NCBI GenBank assembly: GCA_947454305.1
Contig: CANGJE010000010.1
Span: 1-43,794, forward strand
Direction of reading: 5' to 3'
Origin: Oxalobacteraceae bacterium
GTDB lineage: Bacteria; Pseudomonadota; Gammaproteobacteria; Burkholderiales; Burkholderiaceae_D
Length of the DNA stretch: 43,794 nt
Part shown: positions 27,745-36,239 of the stretch, in pieces
How the letters are laid out: every line of letters begins with the position of its first letter
How positions within the stretch are numbered: position 1 is the first letter of the stretch
Made by a program: the position numbers and the translations under genes
Notes under the pieces: model-generated
Seen by the model: the letters and a program-made list of their open reading frames with translations, nothing else
What the model was told of the DNA's origin: nothing
Databases searched by the model: none

Positions 27745-28308
27745 ATGTTTACATCAGCAACCCAATTATCCAACGCCACCAAGGCAAGCATTGATTCTCA
27801 TCTGGCCGCTTTAAATGAGTTTGCCGCCAAAGCACTGACAACCGTCGCCGAAGTCGCCGAACTGAATATGGCGACTGCCAAGGCATCGCTAGAACACGCA
27901 TCGGCAGCCGCACAACAAGTGTTGGCCGCTAAGGATGCTCAAGAAGTCATTCAACTGACCTCTGCCCACGCTCAGCCGAACGCAGAAAAAGCGCTCGCCT
28001 ATGGTCGCCAGTTAGCCAGCATTGCTTCGAAAACCCAAGCCGAACTCGCTAAAGCGACTGAAGCACAAGTGGCTGAAACTTCACGTCAGGTCAACAAACT
28101 GATCGATGAATTGTCGAAAGCAGCCCCAGCAGGATCAGAAAAAGCGATTGAAATGCTGAAAGCCAGCGTTGCCAATAGTCACGCAGCTTATGAGCAACTG
28201 ACCAAAGCAACCAAGCACGCCATCGAAACGATAGAAGAAAATATTACTGAATCAAGCAAGCACTTCGCTTCAACAACTCAGAAGCCTGCTCGCAGCAAGA
28301 AGCAGTAA
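27745..28308 (+). CDS. phaP: Phasin family protein
   Basis: A 187-residue Ala/Lys/Glu-rich, almost wholly helical protein with no signal peptide, matching phasins that coat polyhydroxybutyrate granules in the cytoplasm and control their size and number. The N-terminal FTSATQLSNATKASIDSHLA and the following heptad-like helices are typical. The C-terminal end is basic (KPARSKKQ). The frame extends 53 codons upstream, but that part overlaps the promoter and is not phasin-like. TAGGGAGAAG before the ATG at 27745 is a good ribosome site. It implies that the organism stores PHB, though no synthase gene is in the window. Confidence 0.88.
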   Translation: MFTSATQLSNATKASIDSHLAALNEFAAKALTTVAEVAELNMATAKASLEHASAAAQQVLAAKDAQEVIQLTSAHAQPNAEKALAYGRQLASIASKTQAELAKATEAQVAETSRQVNKLIDELSKAAPAGSEKAIEMLKASVANSHAAYEQLTKATKHAIETIEENITESSKHFASTTQKPARSKKQ

Positions 28309-28336
28309 TTTGTAAGAGTACAAAAGCACGAATAAA

Positions 28337-28364
28337 AAGAGCCGCGATTGCGGCTCTTTTTATT
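28337..28364 (+). terminator. Terminator of the phasin gene
   Basis: AAGAGCCGC and GCGGCTCTT flank a GATT loop and run into a T-rich tail (TTTTTATTTT). The A-rich 5' side would also allow termination on the other strand, where the convergent oxidoreductase gene ends at 28360. Confidence 0.9.
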
Positions 28365-29964
28365 TTGTGCGACTCATCGCGAGAGAGACCGCTTCGGCTA
28401 TTCGAATACCATCAATCGCTGCCGACATAATGCCGCCCGCATAACCCGCACCCTCACCTGCCGGATAAAGGCCGCGTGTATTGATACTCTGAAAATCTGC
28501 GCCGCGGCGCACGCGCACAGGCGATGAGGTACGCGTTTCAACACCGGTGAGTACAGCATCGTTCATCGCAAAACCACGTATCTGCCGATCAAATACCGGC
28601 AGTGCTTCACGAATCGCTTGTATGGCATACGTAGGCAGAGCGGTGTCGAGTTCGCCCAAGCTCACACCCGGTTGATACGACGGCAGCACTTCACCAAATT
28701 CTTGCGATGATTTGCCCGCGATGAAATCACCGACTAACTGTCCAGGTGCGTTGTAGTTCGAACCACCCAACACATACGCACGCGACTCGAGTTCACGCTG
28801 AAAATCAATTCCTGCGAGCGGACCTGCAGGATAGTCTTCAGGTGTTATACCCACCACTATGCCGGCATTCGCATTACGTTCATTACGCGAATACTGACTC
28901 ATGCCATTGGTGACGACACGCCCCGTCTCAGAGGTTGCTGCGATCACCGTGCCGCCAGGGCACATACAAAAGCTGTATACCGAACGCCCGTTACTGGCGT
29001 GGTGAACTAATTTGTAATCTGCAGCGCCTAATATAGGATTGCCCGCGCTCGCACCATAGCGCGCTCTGTCTATCAAGGACTGTGGATGTTCGATGCGAAA
29101 TCCTATTGAAAAAGGTTTGGCCTCAACATGCACGCCACAACGATGCAACATCTGGAAGGTGTCGCGCGCGCTGTGGCCAATGGCAAGGACTACGTGATTC
29201 GCAGGGATGTGCTCTCCGTTTGAAAGTACAACTCCGCGCATCTCTCCATCAACAATCTCTAAGTCATCCACTTTTTGTTCAAATCGAAATTCGCCACCCA
29301 ACTCGATAATGTTGGCGCGCATCTGTTCAAGCATTTTTACCAATCTGAACGTACCGATGTGCGGCTTACTGACATACATAATCTCGGGTGGCGCATCGGC
29401 CTTTACAAACTCTTCCAGAACTTTGCGTCCATAGTGTTGGGGATCGCTGACTTGCGTCCACAATTTGCCGTCTGAAAAAGTACCGGCGCCACCCTCACCA
29501 AACTGCACATTTGATTCAGGATGTAATTCACGCTTACGCCAGAGTCCAAAGGTATCTTTGGTGCGCTCTCGAACTTGTTTTCCACGTTCTATGATCAATG
29601 GATTAAAACCGGCCTGAGCCAGTATGAGTGCCGCAAATAATCCGCACGGACCAAATCCAATCACAATTGGACGCAACGAAGCTACCTTCCCCGCACGCGC
29701 CACAAACTGATAGTCCATAGCCGGCGTGATGCTAATTTTGCTGTTGGGCTTGAGCTTCGCTAGTACGGCCTTTTCATCGACAACCTCAACGTCTACGGTG
29801 TAGACCAAGTGAATAGCACTTTTTTTCCGCGCATCGGCAGCACGTCGAAATATTCGAACAGCGACTAACTGATCATCAGCCACCCCCAAGCGCGCAAGCA
29901 GAGCCTCGCGTAACGCGGTGTCGGGATGATTTAACGGTAATTGAAGGTCGGTGAGTCGCAGCAT
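28360..29964 (-). CDS. FAD-dependent oxidoreductase
   Basis: A 534-residue cytoplasmic flavoprotein. After an N-terminal domain of about 95 residues comes the dinucleotide-binding VIGFGPCGLFAALILAQ and the ribose-binding Glu (IIERGK). GEGGAGTFSDGKLWT follows near 155-170, and a C-terminal FAD segment GEGAGYAGGIMSAAIDG (about 505-521) closes the domain. This is the family often annotated as NAD(P)/FAD-dependent or electron-transfer-flavoprotein-like dehydrogenase, and its substrate is not known. The 3' end lies inside the phasin terminator. No ribosome site is obvious before the ATG at 29964. Confidence 0.8.
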   Translation of the reverse strand: MLRLTDLQLPLNHPDTALREALLARLGVADDQLVAVRIFRRAADARKKSAIHLVYTVDVEVVDEKAVLAKLKPNSKISITPAMDYQFVARAGKVASLRPIVIGFGPCGLFAALILAQAGFNPLIIERGKQVRERTKDTFGLWRKRELHPESNVQFGEGGAGTFSDGKLWTQVSDPQHYGRKVLEEFVKADAPPEIMYVSKPHIGTFRLVKMLEQMRANIIELGGEFRFEQKVDDLEIVDGEMRGVVLSNGEHIPANHVVLAIGHSARDTFQMLHRCGVHVEAKPFSIGFRIEHPQSLIDRARYGASAGNPILGAADYKLVHHASNGRSVYSFCMCPGGTVIAATSETGRVVTNGMSQYSRNERNANAGIVVGITPEDYPAGPLAGIDFQRELESRAYVLGGSNYNAPGQLVGDFIAGKSSQEFGEVLPSYQPGVSLGELDTALPTYAIQAIREALPVFDRQIRGFAMNDAVLTGVETRTSSPVRVRRGADFQSINTRGLYPAGEGAGYAGGIMSAAIDGIRIAEAVSLAMSRTK

Positions 29965-30109
29965 GAAAAAAATCGGCGGCGACCCACTCGGTAAGCGAGC
30001 GGGCCCCTCGCCAGTAATGTGGGGCGGAGCAAGGCCTCATTTTACTTCTGCAAGGCCTGCTAATGGGCACTATCCTTCGACCCTAGTATGCCCAACCGCC
30101 CAAAAACAC

Positions 30110-30811
30110 TTATTGGCCGTAAGCCGGAGGGCTTTTCTCGCCCATACCTCCGCCACTACTCACACCCGAATCACTTTTGCCGTGACTACCTGATTCAATG
30201 CTTCGAGTGGTGTCCTTCACCAATTGCTGATGAGATTCAATGACCGCCAAGGTTTTAGTCGCGTAATTTTTTAATTCCATATCTTGCGCCTTCGCTCCTG
30301 CTTGAAGTAGTAATTTATGTTCGCCTTTATGAGCGCGCTCCGCGACTTGTTCGACATACTGCTTATCAAATTTTTCACCCGACAAGGCTGTCAGCCGAGT
30401 TTCCACCATTTTTTGTTGTCGATCAGGCTCGGTGGGCAAGGTCATGCCTTTAATTTGAGCCAACTGTTTCAGCTCATCTAAGGCTTTGGTGTGATCATCC
30501 ATCATTTTTTTTGCCAGCGTCTTTACCTGATCATTTTTAGATTTTTGATCTGCGAGTTTGGCCGTATTAATCTCTGCAATATTTGCCTGAGCTAATTGCA
30601 CCACCAATTTTTCATCAGCTTTATTGAAGCGCGCTGTTGAACTAGTACTACCCAGCGTGGATGCTCCCGATGAGCTCTTGTTTGTCACATTCGTTGACAC
30701 ACCCACACCCGAGCTTTGTGGATAAACAAGTGCCGTGTTGAGCATGAGCCCTCCGCCGAATAGCGCGATCAACGCCACGGAAGAATACGACGATACGATT
30801 TTGGAAGACAT
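30110..30811 (-). CDS. DUF4142 family exported protein
   Basis: A 233-residue protein with an N-terminal hydrophobic segment (about residues 10-30) that should direct export or anchor it, a Ser/Thr/Gly-rich linker (30-60), the helical DUF4142 domain (about 62-200), and a Gly/Ser-rich tail. DUF4142 proteins are predicted ferritin-like four-helix bundles in the envelope. No function is established, although they are often linked to stress response. The 291 bases upstream hold no other gene. Confidence 0.8.
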   Translation of the reverse strand: MSSKIVSSYSSVALIALFGGGLMLNTALVYPQSSGVGVSTNVTNKSSSGASTLGSTSSTARFNKADEKLVVQLAQANIAEINTAKLADQKSKNDQVKTLAKKMMDDHTKALDELKQLAQIKGMTLPTEPDRQQKMVETRLTALSGEKFDKQYVEQVAERAHKGEHKLLLQAGAKAQDMELKNYATKTLAVIESHQQLVKDTTRSIESGSHGKSDSGVSSGGGMGEKSPPAYGQ

Positions 30812-31103
30812 AGGCTTTCTCCTAGGTTAAGCAGTACACAAACCAACGCTCTGAATAAGCAAAGCATGAGGGCGTGTGCAATTGACATGCCAAGGCAAAC
30901 TAGGCCGCAAATCAACGCTAGTTCCACCTTCGACCACTAGAAGCAAGAAAAAATTACCGGTCTTTTGAAAAATTTACAAAATCTGTATAACTCCAGCAAA
31001 TAACTAGGTAAGGCCTCGAAAAATTCAAAAGCTGCTTGTGTATAAACAATGCCCCCCGATATCATGATCGGCTATGGCTTTTTTACCCATTTAAACGACC
31101 TCC
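30812..31103. other. Divergent spacer between DUF4142 and SET genes
   Basis: A 292-base region that should hold the promoters of both divergent genes. On the plus strand TTGTGT (31036-31041) and TATCAT (31060-31065) are spaced by 18 bases and could serve the SET gene. I see no reading frame or repeat of note. Confidence 0.35.
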
Positions 31104-31610
31104 ATGAAATCAACACGCAAGAGCACTAGCAGCACTCCTACTGAATCGTTTATTCGAGTTAAGCATTCCAAGGTGCACGGACAGGGCGTGTTCGCCACTC
31201 GCAAAATTCCAGCAGGAACGCAGATCATTGAATACCAAGGCAAACGCATCACCGACAAACAAGCTGATAAACGTTTTGGACTAGATCCAGAAAATCCGCA
31301 TCACACGTTTTTCTTTAGTCTTGAAAGCGGAAAGCTAATCGACGGTGGAGATCAAGGAAATGATGCGCGCTGGATCAATCACGCGTGCGATCCGAATTGC
31401 GAAGCAAAAGAAGAAAAAGGCCGCGTATTTATACACGCGCTAAACGATATTCGGCGCGGCGAAGAATTGTGCTACGACTACGGCCTGGTCATTGATCTAC
31501 GCATGACAAAAAAACTCAAGGCTGCTTACGAGTGTCGCTGCGGCTCAGCTAATTGTCGCGGTACGATGCTGGCGATAAAAAAGGCTAGATCGACTAAAAA
31601 GAAAAAATAA
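31104..31610 (+). CDS. SET-domain protein (predicted lysine methyltransferase)
   Basis: A 168-residue protein that is almost only a SET domain plus post-SET. GQGVFATRKIPAG starts the domain. RWINHACDPNCEA (89-101) gives the NHxCxPN SAM-binding core, and ELCYDYG (121-127) carries the catalytic Tyr. A post-SET Cys cluster (Cys144, Cys146, Cys151) with Cys95 should bind zinc. A basic tail (KKARSTKKKK) ends the protein. Known SET enzymes methylate protein lysines with SAM. Bacterial members are sporadic and their targets are mostly unknown, with DNA-binding proteins as candidates. No clear ribosome site precedes the ATG. It converges on folE 13 bases away. Confidence 0.85.
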   Translation: MKSTRKSTSSTPTESFIRVKHSKVHGQGVFATRKIPAGTQIIEYQGKRITDKQADKRFGLDPENPHHTFFFSLESGKLIDGGDQGNDARWINHACDPNCEAKEEKGRVFIHALNDIRRGEELCYDYGLVIDLRMTKKLKAAYECRCGSANCRGTMLAIKKARSTKKKK

Positions 31611-31623
31611 TCGCTAGCTCAGC

Positions 31624-32199
31624 TTACCAATGACCCAAATCTTCGCGCGCAAGATGCAGGAATTCGGTACGCATTGCCAGATTAGGCTGTAACTCACCCA
31701 GCATGGCTGAGGTTACGGTTTCTTCACCGGCGGTTTTTATGCCGCGACTTTCCATACACAGATGGCGACAACGAATCACGACGCCGACCGCTTTAGGTTG
31801 CAAACTTTCCATTAACGCATTTGCCACTTGAATGGTGAGACGCTCTTGTACTTGCAAACGTTTTGCGAAACATTCAACTAAGCGCGTGAGCTTCGACAAG
31901 CCAACGATCTTCCCGTCCGGCATATATCCAACCGTTGCTTTGCCAAAAAATGGAGCGAGATGATGTTCGCAATGGCTATACACTGGAATATTGCGAACTA
32001 CGATTAATTCGTTGTACTCCTCAGCGCCATCTTCAAACGCTTTTAAAACATCGGATGGATTTTGAGCATAACCTGAGGTCCAATGCTTCCACGCTTTAGT
32101 TACTCGAGCAGGTGTTTCTATTAAGCCTGGACGATCGGGATCTTCTCCCAGACTTTTAAGAAATCGTCTCCAGTCATTCTCGTCAAAATTATCAGGCAT
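31624..32199 (-). CDS. folE: GTP cyclohydrolase I
   Basis: A 191-residue enzyme that opens GTP to dihydroneopterin triphosphate, the first step to tetrahydrofolate. The zinc ligands are Cys77, His80 (SHCEHHLAPF) and Cys148 (RCRHLCMESRG). GYMPDGKIVGLSKL and the LTIQVANAL helix are standard for the type I (FolE) decamer. It is full length. The upstream 256 bases contain only a small inverted repeat (CTGCTA ... TAGCAG, near 32260) and no reading frame. The folate product supplies MetH and Fmt elsewhere in the window. Confidence 0.95.
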   Translation of the reverse strand: MPDNFDENDWRRFLKSLGEDPDRPGLIETPARVTKAWKHWTSGYAQNPSDVLKAFEDGAEEYNELIVVRNIPVYSHCEHHLAPFFGKATVGYMPDGKIVGLSKLTRLVECFAKRLQVQERLTIQVANALMESLQPKAVGVVIRCRHLCMESRGIKTAGEETVTSAMLGELQPNLAMRTEFLHLAREDLGHW

Positions 32200-32455
32200 T
32201 AAAATCTTTCAGTAAATGTAAGGTGAGCGCTATGATTCATAGACTGCTTCGGTCGCAGTGCTGCTAACCAACGTAGCAGTGATCCTACCTGAAATTTCCT
32301 ATTCGATTTGAACACAAGAAAATACTCGCCGACTTTGGGCTTGCTGTATCCTTTTCGTGCGATCGATAACACCGTGCTTCAACACTGCGTAAGCAAGAGA
32401 CGGCTTACCTGTTCGATCGCGTATCACCACCCTTGAACTAATTATTAAAATTCAT

Positions 32456-33424
32456 ATGAACAACAAGACCACACTACATACACGGATACTGAGCTTCCTT
32501 ACTGCCATCGTAGCCGTTGGTTTTTGCGCCACATCGATAGCAGCACCGTTTGCCTATGTTCCGAATGAAAAATCCGGCACGATTTCTGTAATCGATACGG
32601 AGAATGACAGCGTTGTCGCTGAAATCAAAGCAGGTGACAAACCCAGAGGCTTGGCTGCTTCTAAAGATGGCAAGACTTTGTATGTGAGCGATCAACCAAA
32701 CAACGTACTGGTGAAAATCGATCTGGATCAACGCATCGCATCAGGCACGGTTGAGTTAGGCGAATCGCCTGAAGGTGTATCGATATCACCCAATGGCAAG
32801 TGGGTCGCGGCCGCATCGGAGATTAGTAATTCGGTTAACTTTGTTAATACCGCGACAGGCCGCAAAGAATTTGCAATCAAGACGCGCGGACAAAATCCTG
32901 AGCATGCGGTGTTTAGTCCCGATGGCAAATGGATGTTCGTCTCGGCTGAAGAAGCGGACAGCGTTGACGTTATCGATCTCGCTAAACGCAAACAAGTAGC
33001 CTCAATCAAAGTAGGTAATCGTCCGCGCGGCATCGCTTTTCGCCCAGACAGCAAAGTTGCTTATGTTGCTTCCGAACTGGTGAATACCGTGTATGTGATT
33101 GACGTACGTAGCCGCAAAGTCATCAAACAGCTAAAGACTGGTAATTTCTGCAATGGTGTGACCGCATCACCCGATGGAACTCGCGTCTTTGTGACGAATG
33201 GCAAGGACGGCACTGTCTCAGCCATCGATACTGCAACGAATGAAATCATTGCCACCATCCCTGTGGGTAAACGTCCCTGGAATATGGCAATCACTCCGGA
33301 TAGTAAAAAACTTTATGTGGCGAATGGTCGATCCAACTCAGTCTCTGTGATCGATGCGATTGAGTTAAAAGCAATCGTTGAGATCCCGGTAGGCGATACT
33401 CCCTGGGGCGTAGTCATTCGATAA
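32456..33424 (+). CDS. YVTN beta-propeller protein, PQQ-catabolism-associated type
   Basis: A 322-residue periplasmic protein with a signal peptide (about residues 1-29, ending near TSIAA) and about seven repeats of 41-43 residues with the pattern YV-x-N/D ... V-x-VID ... I-x-V-G-x-x-P-x-G. It ends with VGDTPWGVVIR, as do the beta-propellers annotated as PQQ-dependent catabolism associated. That group usually sits next to PQQ alcohol dehydrogenases and cytochromes, as it does here. No enzymatic residues are known, and scaffolding or cofactor and electron-transfer support is guessed. The leader has almost no Shine-Dalgarno match before the ATG at 32456. Confidence 0.82.
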   Translation: MNNKTTLHTRILSFLTAIVAVGFCATSIAAPFAYVPNEKSGTISVIDTENDSVVAEIKAGDKPRGLAASKDGKTLYVSDQPNNVLVKIDLDQRIASGTVELGESPEGVSISPNGKWVAAASEISNSVNFVNTATGRKEFAIKTRGQNPEHAVFSPDGKWMFVSAEEADSVDVIDLAKRKQVASIKVGNRPRGIAFRPDSKVAYVASELVNTVYVIDVRSRKVIKQLKTGNFCNGVTASPDGTRVFVTNGKDGTVSAIDTATNEIIATIPVGKRPWNMAITPDSKKLYVANGRSNSVSVIDAIELKAIVEIPVGDTPWGVVIR

Positions 33425-33747
33425 TTTTTTGGAAACTTAACTCAGCCTCCTAAAATTATTGTTAATTTTAAAACCATGTTCGGATTAAAAGCCTGATTAA
33501 CACTTTGCTGTAGAGGTTTTCGGCGAATATGTGGAGGTTCTTTATCCCGGCCGGCCTGTCTCTAGAAAAAAATGGGAGGATGAAAAAAATTCACTTGTAT
33601 CCCCCCTGACGAGGAGCCTATATTCGGGGCCCCACTTGCAATATGGCATCAGTCTCATTAATTAGCTTGTTAAAAAATTAATGAAACTTTTTGCTTGGGT
33701 TCACTTAGTTTTACTGTTCAGTCAATAAAAACCAATCGGAGATTACA
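33425..33747 (+). promoter_or_regulatory. Long leader and promoter region of the PQQ sugar-dehydrogenase-like gene
   Basis: A 323-base non-coding stretch. A possible sigma70 promoter is TTGTAT (33595-33600), 18 bases, TATATT (33619-33624). It would give a leader of about 115 bases ending in CGGAGAT before the TTG start. AT-rich tracts surround it. I see no other reading frame. Confidence 0.45.
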
Positions 33748-35031
33748 TTGGCCAAATCCACTGCATTCGTTAAGAGCATCCTGGCTTCTGCTTTAGTCGT
33801 AGCATTTGCTGCACCAAGCTTTGCCGACGAGAATCTAGACAAGATCTCGGCAATGAAAAACACCAACACAGCAATCGATATTCCTACCGTTCCTCAGACC
33901 GGTGCGAACGTTGATCAGCTCAAAGCTAATCTGAAGAAAATCAAACTGCCAGAAGGCTTCAAGATCGAACTGTACGCAGTCGTTCCTGATGCACGTTACA
34001 TGGCCGTTGCTCCTTCAACCAACATGCTGTTCGTTGGTACACGCAAAACCACCGTATGGGCAGTTACTGACCGTAACGGTGACATGACTGCTGACGAAGT
34101 TAAGCCTTTCGCTCCTTCGATCAAATTCAAAAATCCTAACGGCGTTTGCTGGACTAAGGATGGTTTCTTGATCGTGGTTGAATCGAACCGCGTTCTGAAC
34201 TTCCCAGCTGCTGAATACTTCTACGAAGGTCCGGACGTTGCAGTTATTACTGCAGTTAAAGAAGGCGGCCTGATTCCAGTTGAAGAGCAGTCATACAACC
34301 ACACTGGCCGCGTTTGCCGTGTAGCTGATGATGGCAAGCTCTACGTTACTCTGGGCCAGCCATACAACGTTCAGCCTAAAGACAAGATCGATCTGTACAA
34401 CAAAGTCGGTATCGGCGGTGTTGTTCGTTTGAACCCATTTGATGGTTCGGGTCGTGAAGTGTATGCAATGGGTATGCGTAACCCAGCTGGTATCGACATC
34501 AACCCAAAAGACAAAACAATCTGGACAACAGACAACCAGGTTGATGGTCTGGGTGATGACGTTCCTCCAGGCGAATTGAACCGCATCACCAAAGCTGGTG
34601 AGCATTTCGGTTTCCCATACTGGAACGGCCACTTCAAAGTTGCAGGTTCACCTGCAGCTGGTGAACTGAAAGACATGAAAGAGCCAAAATCAACGTTCCC
34701 ACAAGTTGAATTCCCAGCTCACCAAGCTCAGCTCGGTATGTCTTTCTACACTGGCAAATCGTTCCCTAAAAAATATCAGGGCGGTATCTTCGTTGCTTCG
34801 CACGGCTCATGGAACCGTACCGTTCCTAGCGGCTACCTGGTCAACTACGTTCCTTTGAACGCTGATGGCACAGCTGGCAAAGCAGAAGTGTTCGCAGAAG
34901 GCTTCATCGACACAGCAACTAAGCGCGCTATCGGCCGCCCAGTTGACGTGGCTAACTTGCCTGATGGTTCGATTCTGGTATCCGATGACTACGCTGGCGC
35001 GATCTATCGCATCAGCTACACCGGTAACTAA
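33748..35031 (+). CDS. PQQ-dependent sugar/sorbosone dehydrogenase-like protein
   Basis: A 427-residue secreted protein (signal peptide to about Ala26, AAPSFA) of the soluble PQQ glucose/sorbosone dehydrogenase fold, a six-bladed propeller. His185 (SYNHTGRV) aligns with the catalytic base position of that family. MRNPAGIDINPKD (243-255), SHGSWNRTVPSGY (351-363) and GRPVDVANLPDGSILVSDDYAGAIYR near the end are family blocks. It should oxidise a sugar, aldehyde or alcohol in the periplasm. The start is TTG, supported by GGAG seven bases before it and by the need for the signal peptide. Codon use is strongly biased to highly expressed codons, unlike its neighbours. Two terminators follow. Confidence 0.82.
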   Translation: MAKSTAFVKSILASALVVAFAAPSFADENLDKISAMKNTNTAIDIPTVPQTGANVDQLKANLKKIKLPEGFKIELYAVVPDARYMAVAPSTNMLFVGTRKTTVWAVTDRNGDMTADEVKPFAPSIKFKNPNGVCWTKDGFLIVVESNRVLNFPAAEYFYEGPDVAVITAVKEGGLIPVEEQSYNHTGRVCRVADDGKLYVTLGQPYNVQPKDKIDLYNKVGIGGVVRLNPFDGSGREVYAMGMRNPAGIDINPKDKTIWTTDNQVDGLGDDVPPGELNRITKAGEHFGFPYWNGHFKVAGSPAAGELKDMKEPKSTFPQVEFPAHQAQLGMSFYTGKSFPKKYQGGIFVASHGSWNRTVPSGYLVNYVPLNADGTAGKAEVFAEGFIDTATKRAIGRPVDVANLPDGSILVSDDYAGAIYRISYTGN

Positions 35032-35047
35032 TCGCCTCTCGTAACTT

Positions 35048-35071
35048 CACCGAGCAACGGCTCGGTGTTTT
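35048..35071 (+). terminator. First terminator after the PQQ sugar-dehydrogenase-like gene
   Basis: CACCGAG and CTCGGTG enclose a six-base loop and are followed by TTTT, 17 bases after the stop codon. Confidence 0.8.
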
Positions 35072-35075
35072 ACGC

Positions 35076-35111
35076 AAAACGCCTGCCCCGGTTTCTAGTG
35101 GCAGGCGTTTT
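35076..35111 (+). terminator. Second, tandem terminator
   Basis: AAAACGCCTGCC and GGCAGGCGTTTT form a 12-base stem with a 12-base loop, only five bases after the first terminator. The A/T ends make it bidirectional in principle. Tandem terminators suit a very strongly transcribed gene. Confidence 0.85.
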
Positions 35112-35162
35112 CAATTGAGGGTATAGTTCGGCCCTCGCAAAAACAACTTTTCGATTTACATC

Positions 35163-35483
35163 ATGAAATCCGTTATTTTATTTTCCTCAGCAATCGTGTT
35201 TTCCGCTTTCACTAACAGCGCGCTTTCCGCAGAAAAAACCGGCGCCGAAATCGCGCAAAGCTGCACCATGTGCCATGGTGAAAATGGGCTGTCTAAAATG
35301 CCCGGCACTCCCTCGCTAGCAGGACAGTCCGAAATTTATTTAGTTAATCAGTTGCGACACTTCCGCGACGGTCAACGTCAGCATGAGCAAATGAGCGTGA
35401 TTGCCAAGCCGCTTACCAATGCCGACATCGACAAAGTTTCAGCGTGGTTTGCACAATTTGAAGTGGAATTGAAAAAACGCTGA
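35163..35483 (+). CDS. Monoheme cytochrome c, c-553/c4-like
   Basis: A 106-residue periplasmic cytochrome. A signal peptide (about residues 1-22) is followed by one heme motif CTMCH (Cys34, Cys37, His38), with Met77 (HEQMSVIA) as the likely sixth ligand. The segment SLAGQSEIYLVNQLRHFRDGQR is typical of half a cytochrome c4. It is a plausible electron acceptor for the flanking PQQ dehydrogenases, by context rather than direct evidence. The gene stands alone between terminators at 35111 and 35541 and so likely has its own promoter in the 51 bases before it. Confidence 0.88.
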   Translation: MKSVILFSSAIVFSAFTNSALSAEKTGAEIAQSCTMCHGENGLSKMPGTPSLAGQSEIYLVNQLRHFRDGQRQHEQMSVIAKPLTNADIDKVSAWFAQFEVELKKR

Positions 35484-35540
35484 CGCCTATGTAAAGGTGA
35501 GTTTTTACTTCTCGAAAGCTTTCCTGTTAAATTTTGGTAA

Positions 35541-35568
35541 AAAAAGCCTGTGCGACCACAGGCTTTTT
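35541..35568. terminator. Bidirectional terminator between cytochrome and ankyrin genes
   Basis: AAAAAGCCTGTG and CACAGGCTTTTT form a perfect 12-base stem around CGAC. Both ends have the T-run needed for their own strand, so it can serve the two convergent genes. Confidence 0.92.
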
Positions 35569-35582
35569 TATTTGCGGAGGAG

Positions 35583-36239
35583 TTATTTTGCTCGCTGCCC
35601 TAGCAATTTTTTCACTTCCAAATGCCCGGCATCATCTGCCATTTGATACGCGGTTTTACCACGATCATCGAGCAATGAAGCATCAGCACCCTTATCTAAC
35701 AAAAGCGTAACAGTCTGCGCATGTCCAGAGCCGGCAGCCCACATCAAGGCCGTAAGCTCACTCTTATAACGCGCATTCACATCAACGCCAGCGGTAATCA
35801 AGCGCGCAACTACCTCGGTATGCCCATTACCGGCGGCGTACACCATGGCTGATTTTTTTAATTGATCAAGCGCATGAATATCGGCGCCTCTACTTAGCAA
35901 TTTTTCTAATGTATCGACATCACCCGCATACGCGGCCGCCATCAGTGGTGTGACTTTCGACGTATTAGCGGTTTCAATGTTTGCTCCTTTCTCAAGGAGG
36001 TAGTTAATCATCTCTTTATTGCCTGCTTTGATGGACATCAGCAGCAAGCTTTCGCCCGGACGATTGCGCGAATTGATATTCGCGCCTCGGTTCTCAATCA
36101 GGTCCTTGAGTTTGGTTAGATTGCCGGCGCGCACAGCCGCTAATGAAGCGCTATGTGGATTGTCCGTTTCTTGCGCATTTATTGCGGCGCAAAAAAAGTA
36201 CAGGCTGAAAAGCAGCATAATTCGTTTGATAATTTTCAT
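35583..36239 (-). CDS. Secreted ankyrin-repeat protein
   Basis: A 218-residue protein with a signal peptide (MKIIKRIMLLFSLYFFCAAINA) and about five ankyrin repeats of 33 residues (patterns like TPLMAAAYAGDVDTLEKLLSRGADI). It should be a periplasmic protein-binding module. Periplasmic ankyrin proteins of other Proteobacteria can support catalase or cytochrome peroxidase function, but the partner here is unknown. The frame extends to 36311, but the ATG at 36239 gives a proper signal peptide. It lies between two parts of the PQQ module on the opposite strand, divergent from the alcohol-dehydrogenase gene. Confidence 0.85.
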   Translation of the reverse strand: MKIIKRIMLLFSLYFFCAAINAQETDNPHSASLAAVRAGNLTKLKDLIENRGANINSRNRPGESLLLMSIKAGNKEMINYLLEKGANIETANTSKVTPLMAAAYAGDVDTLEKLLSRGADIHALDQLKKSAMVYAAGNGHTEVVARLITAGVDVNARYKSELTALMWAAGSGHAQTVTLLLDKGADASLLDDRGKTAYQMADDAGHLEVKKLLGQRAK

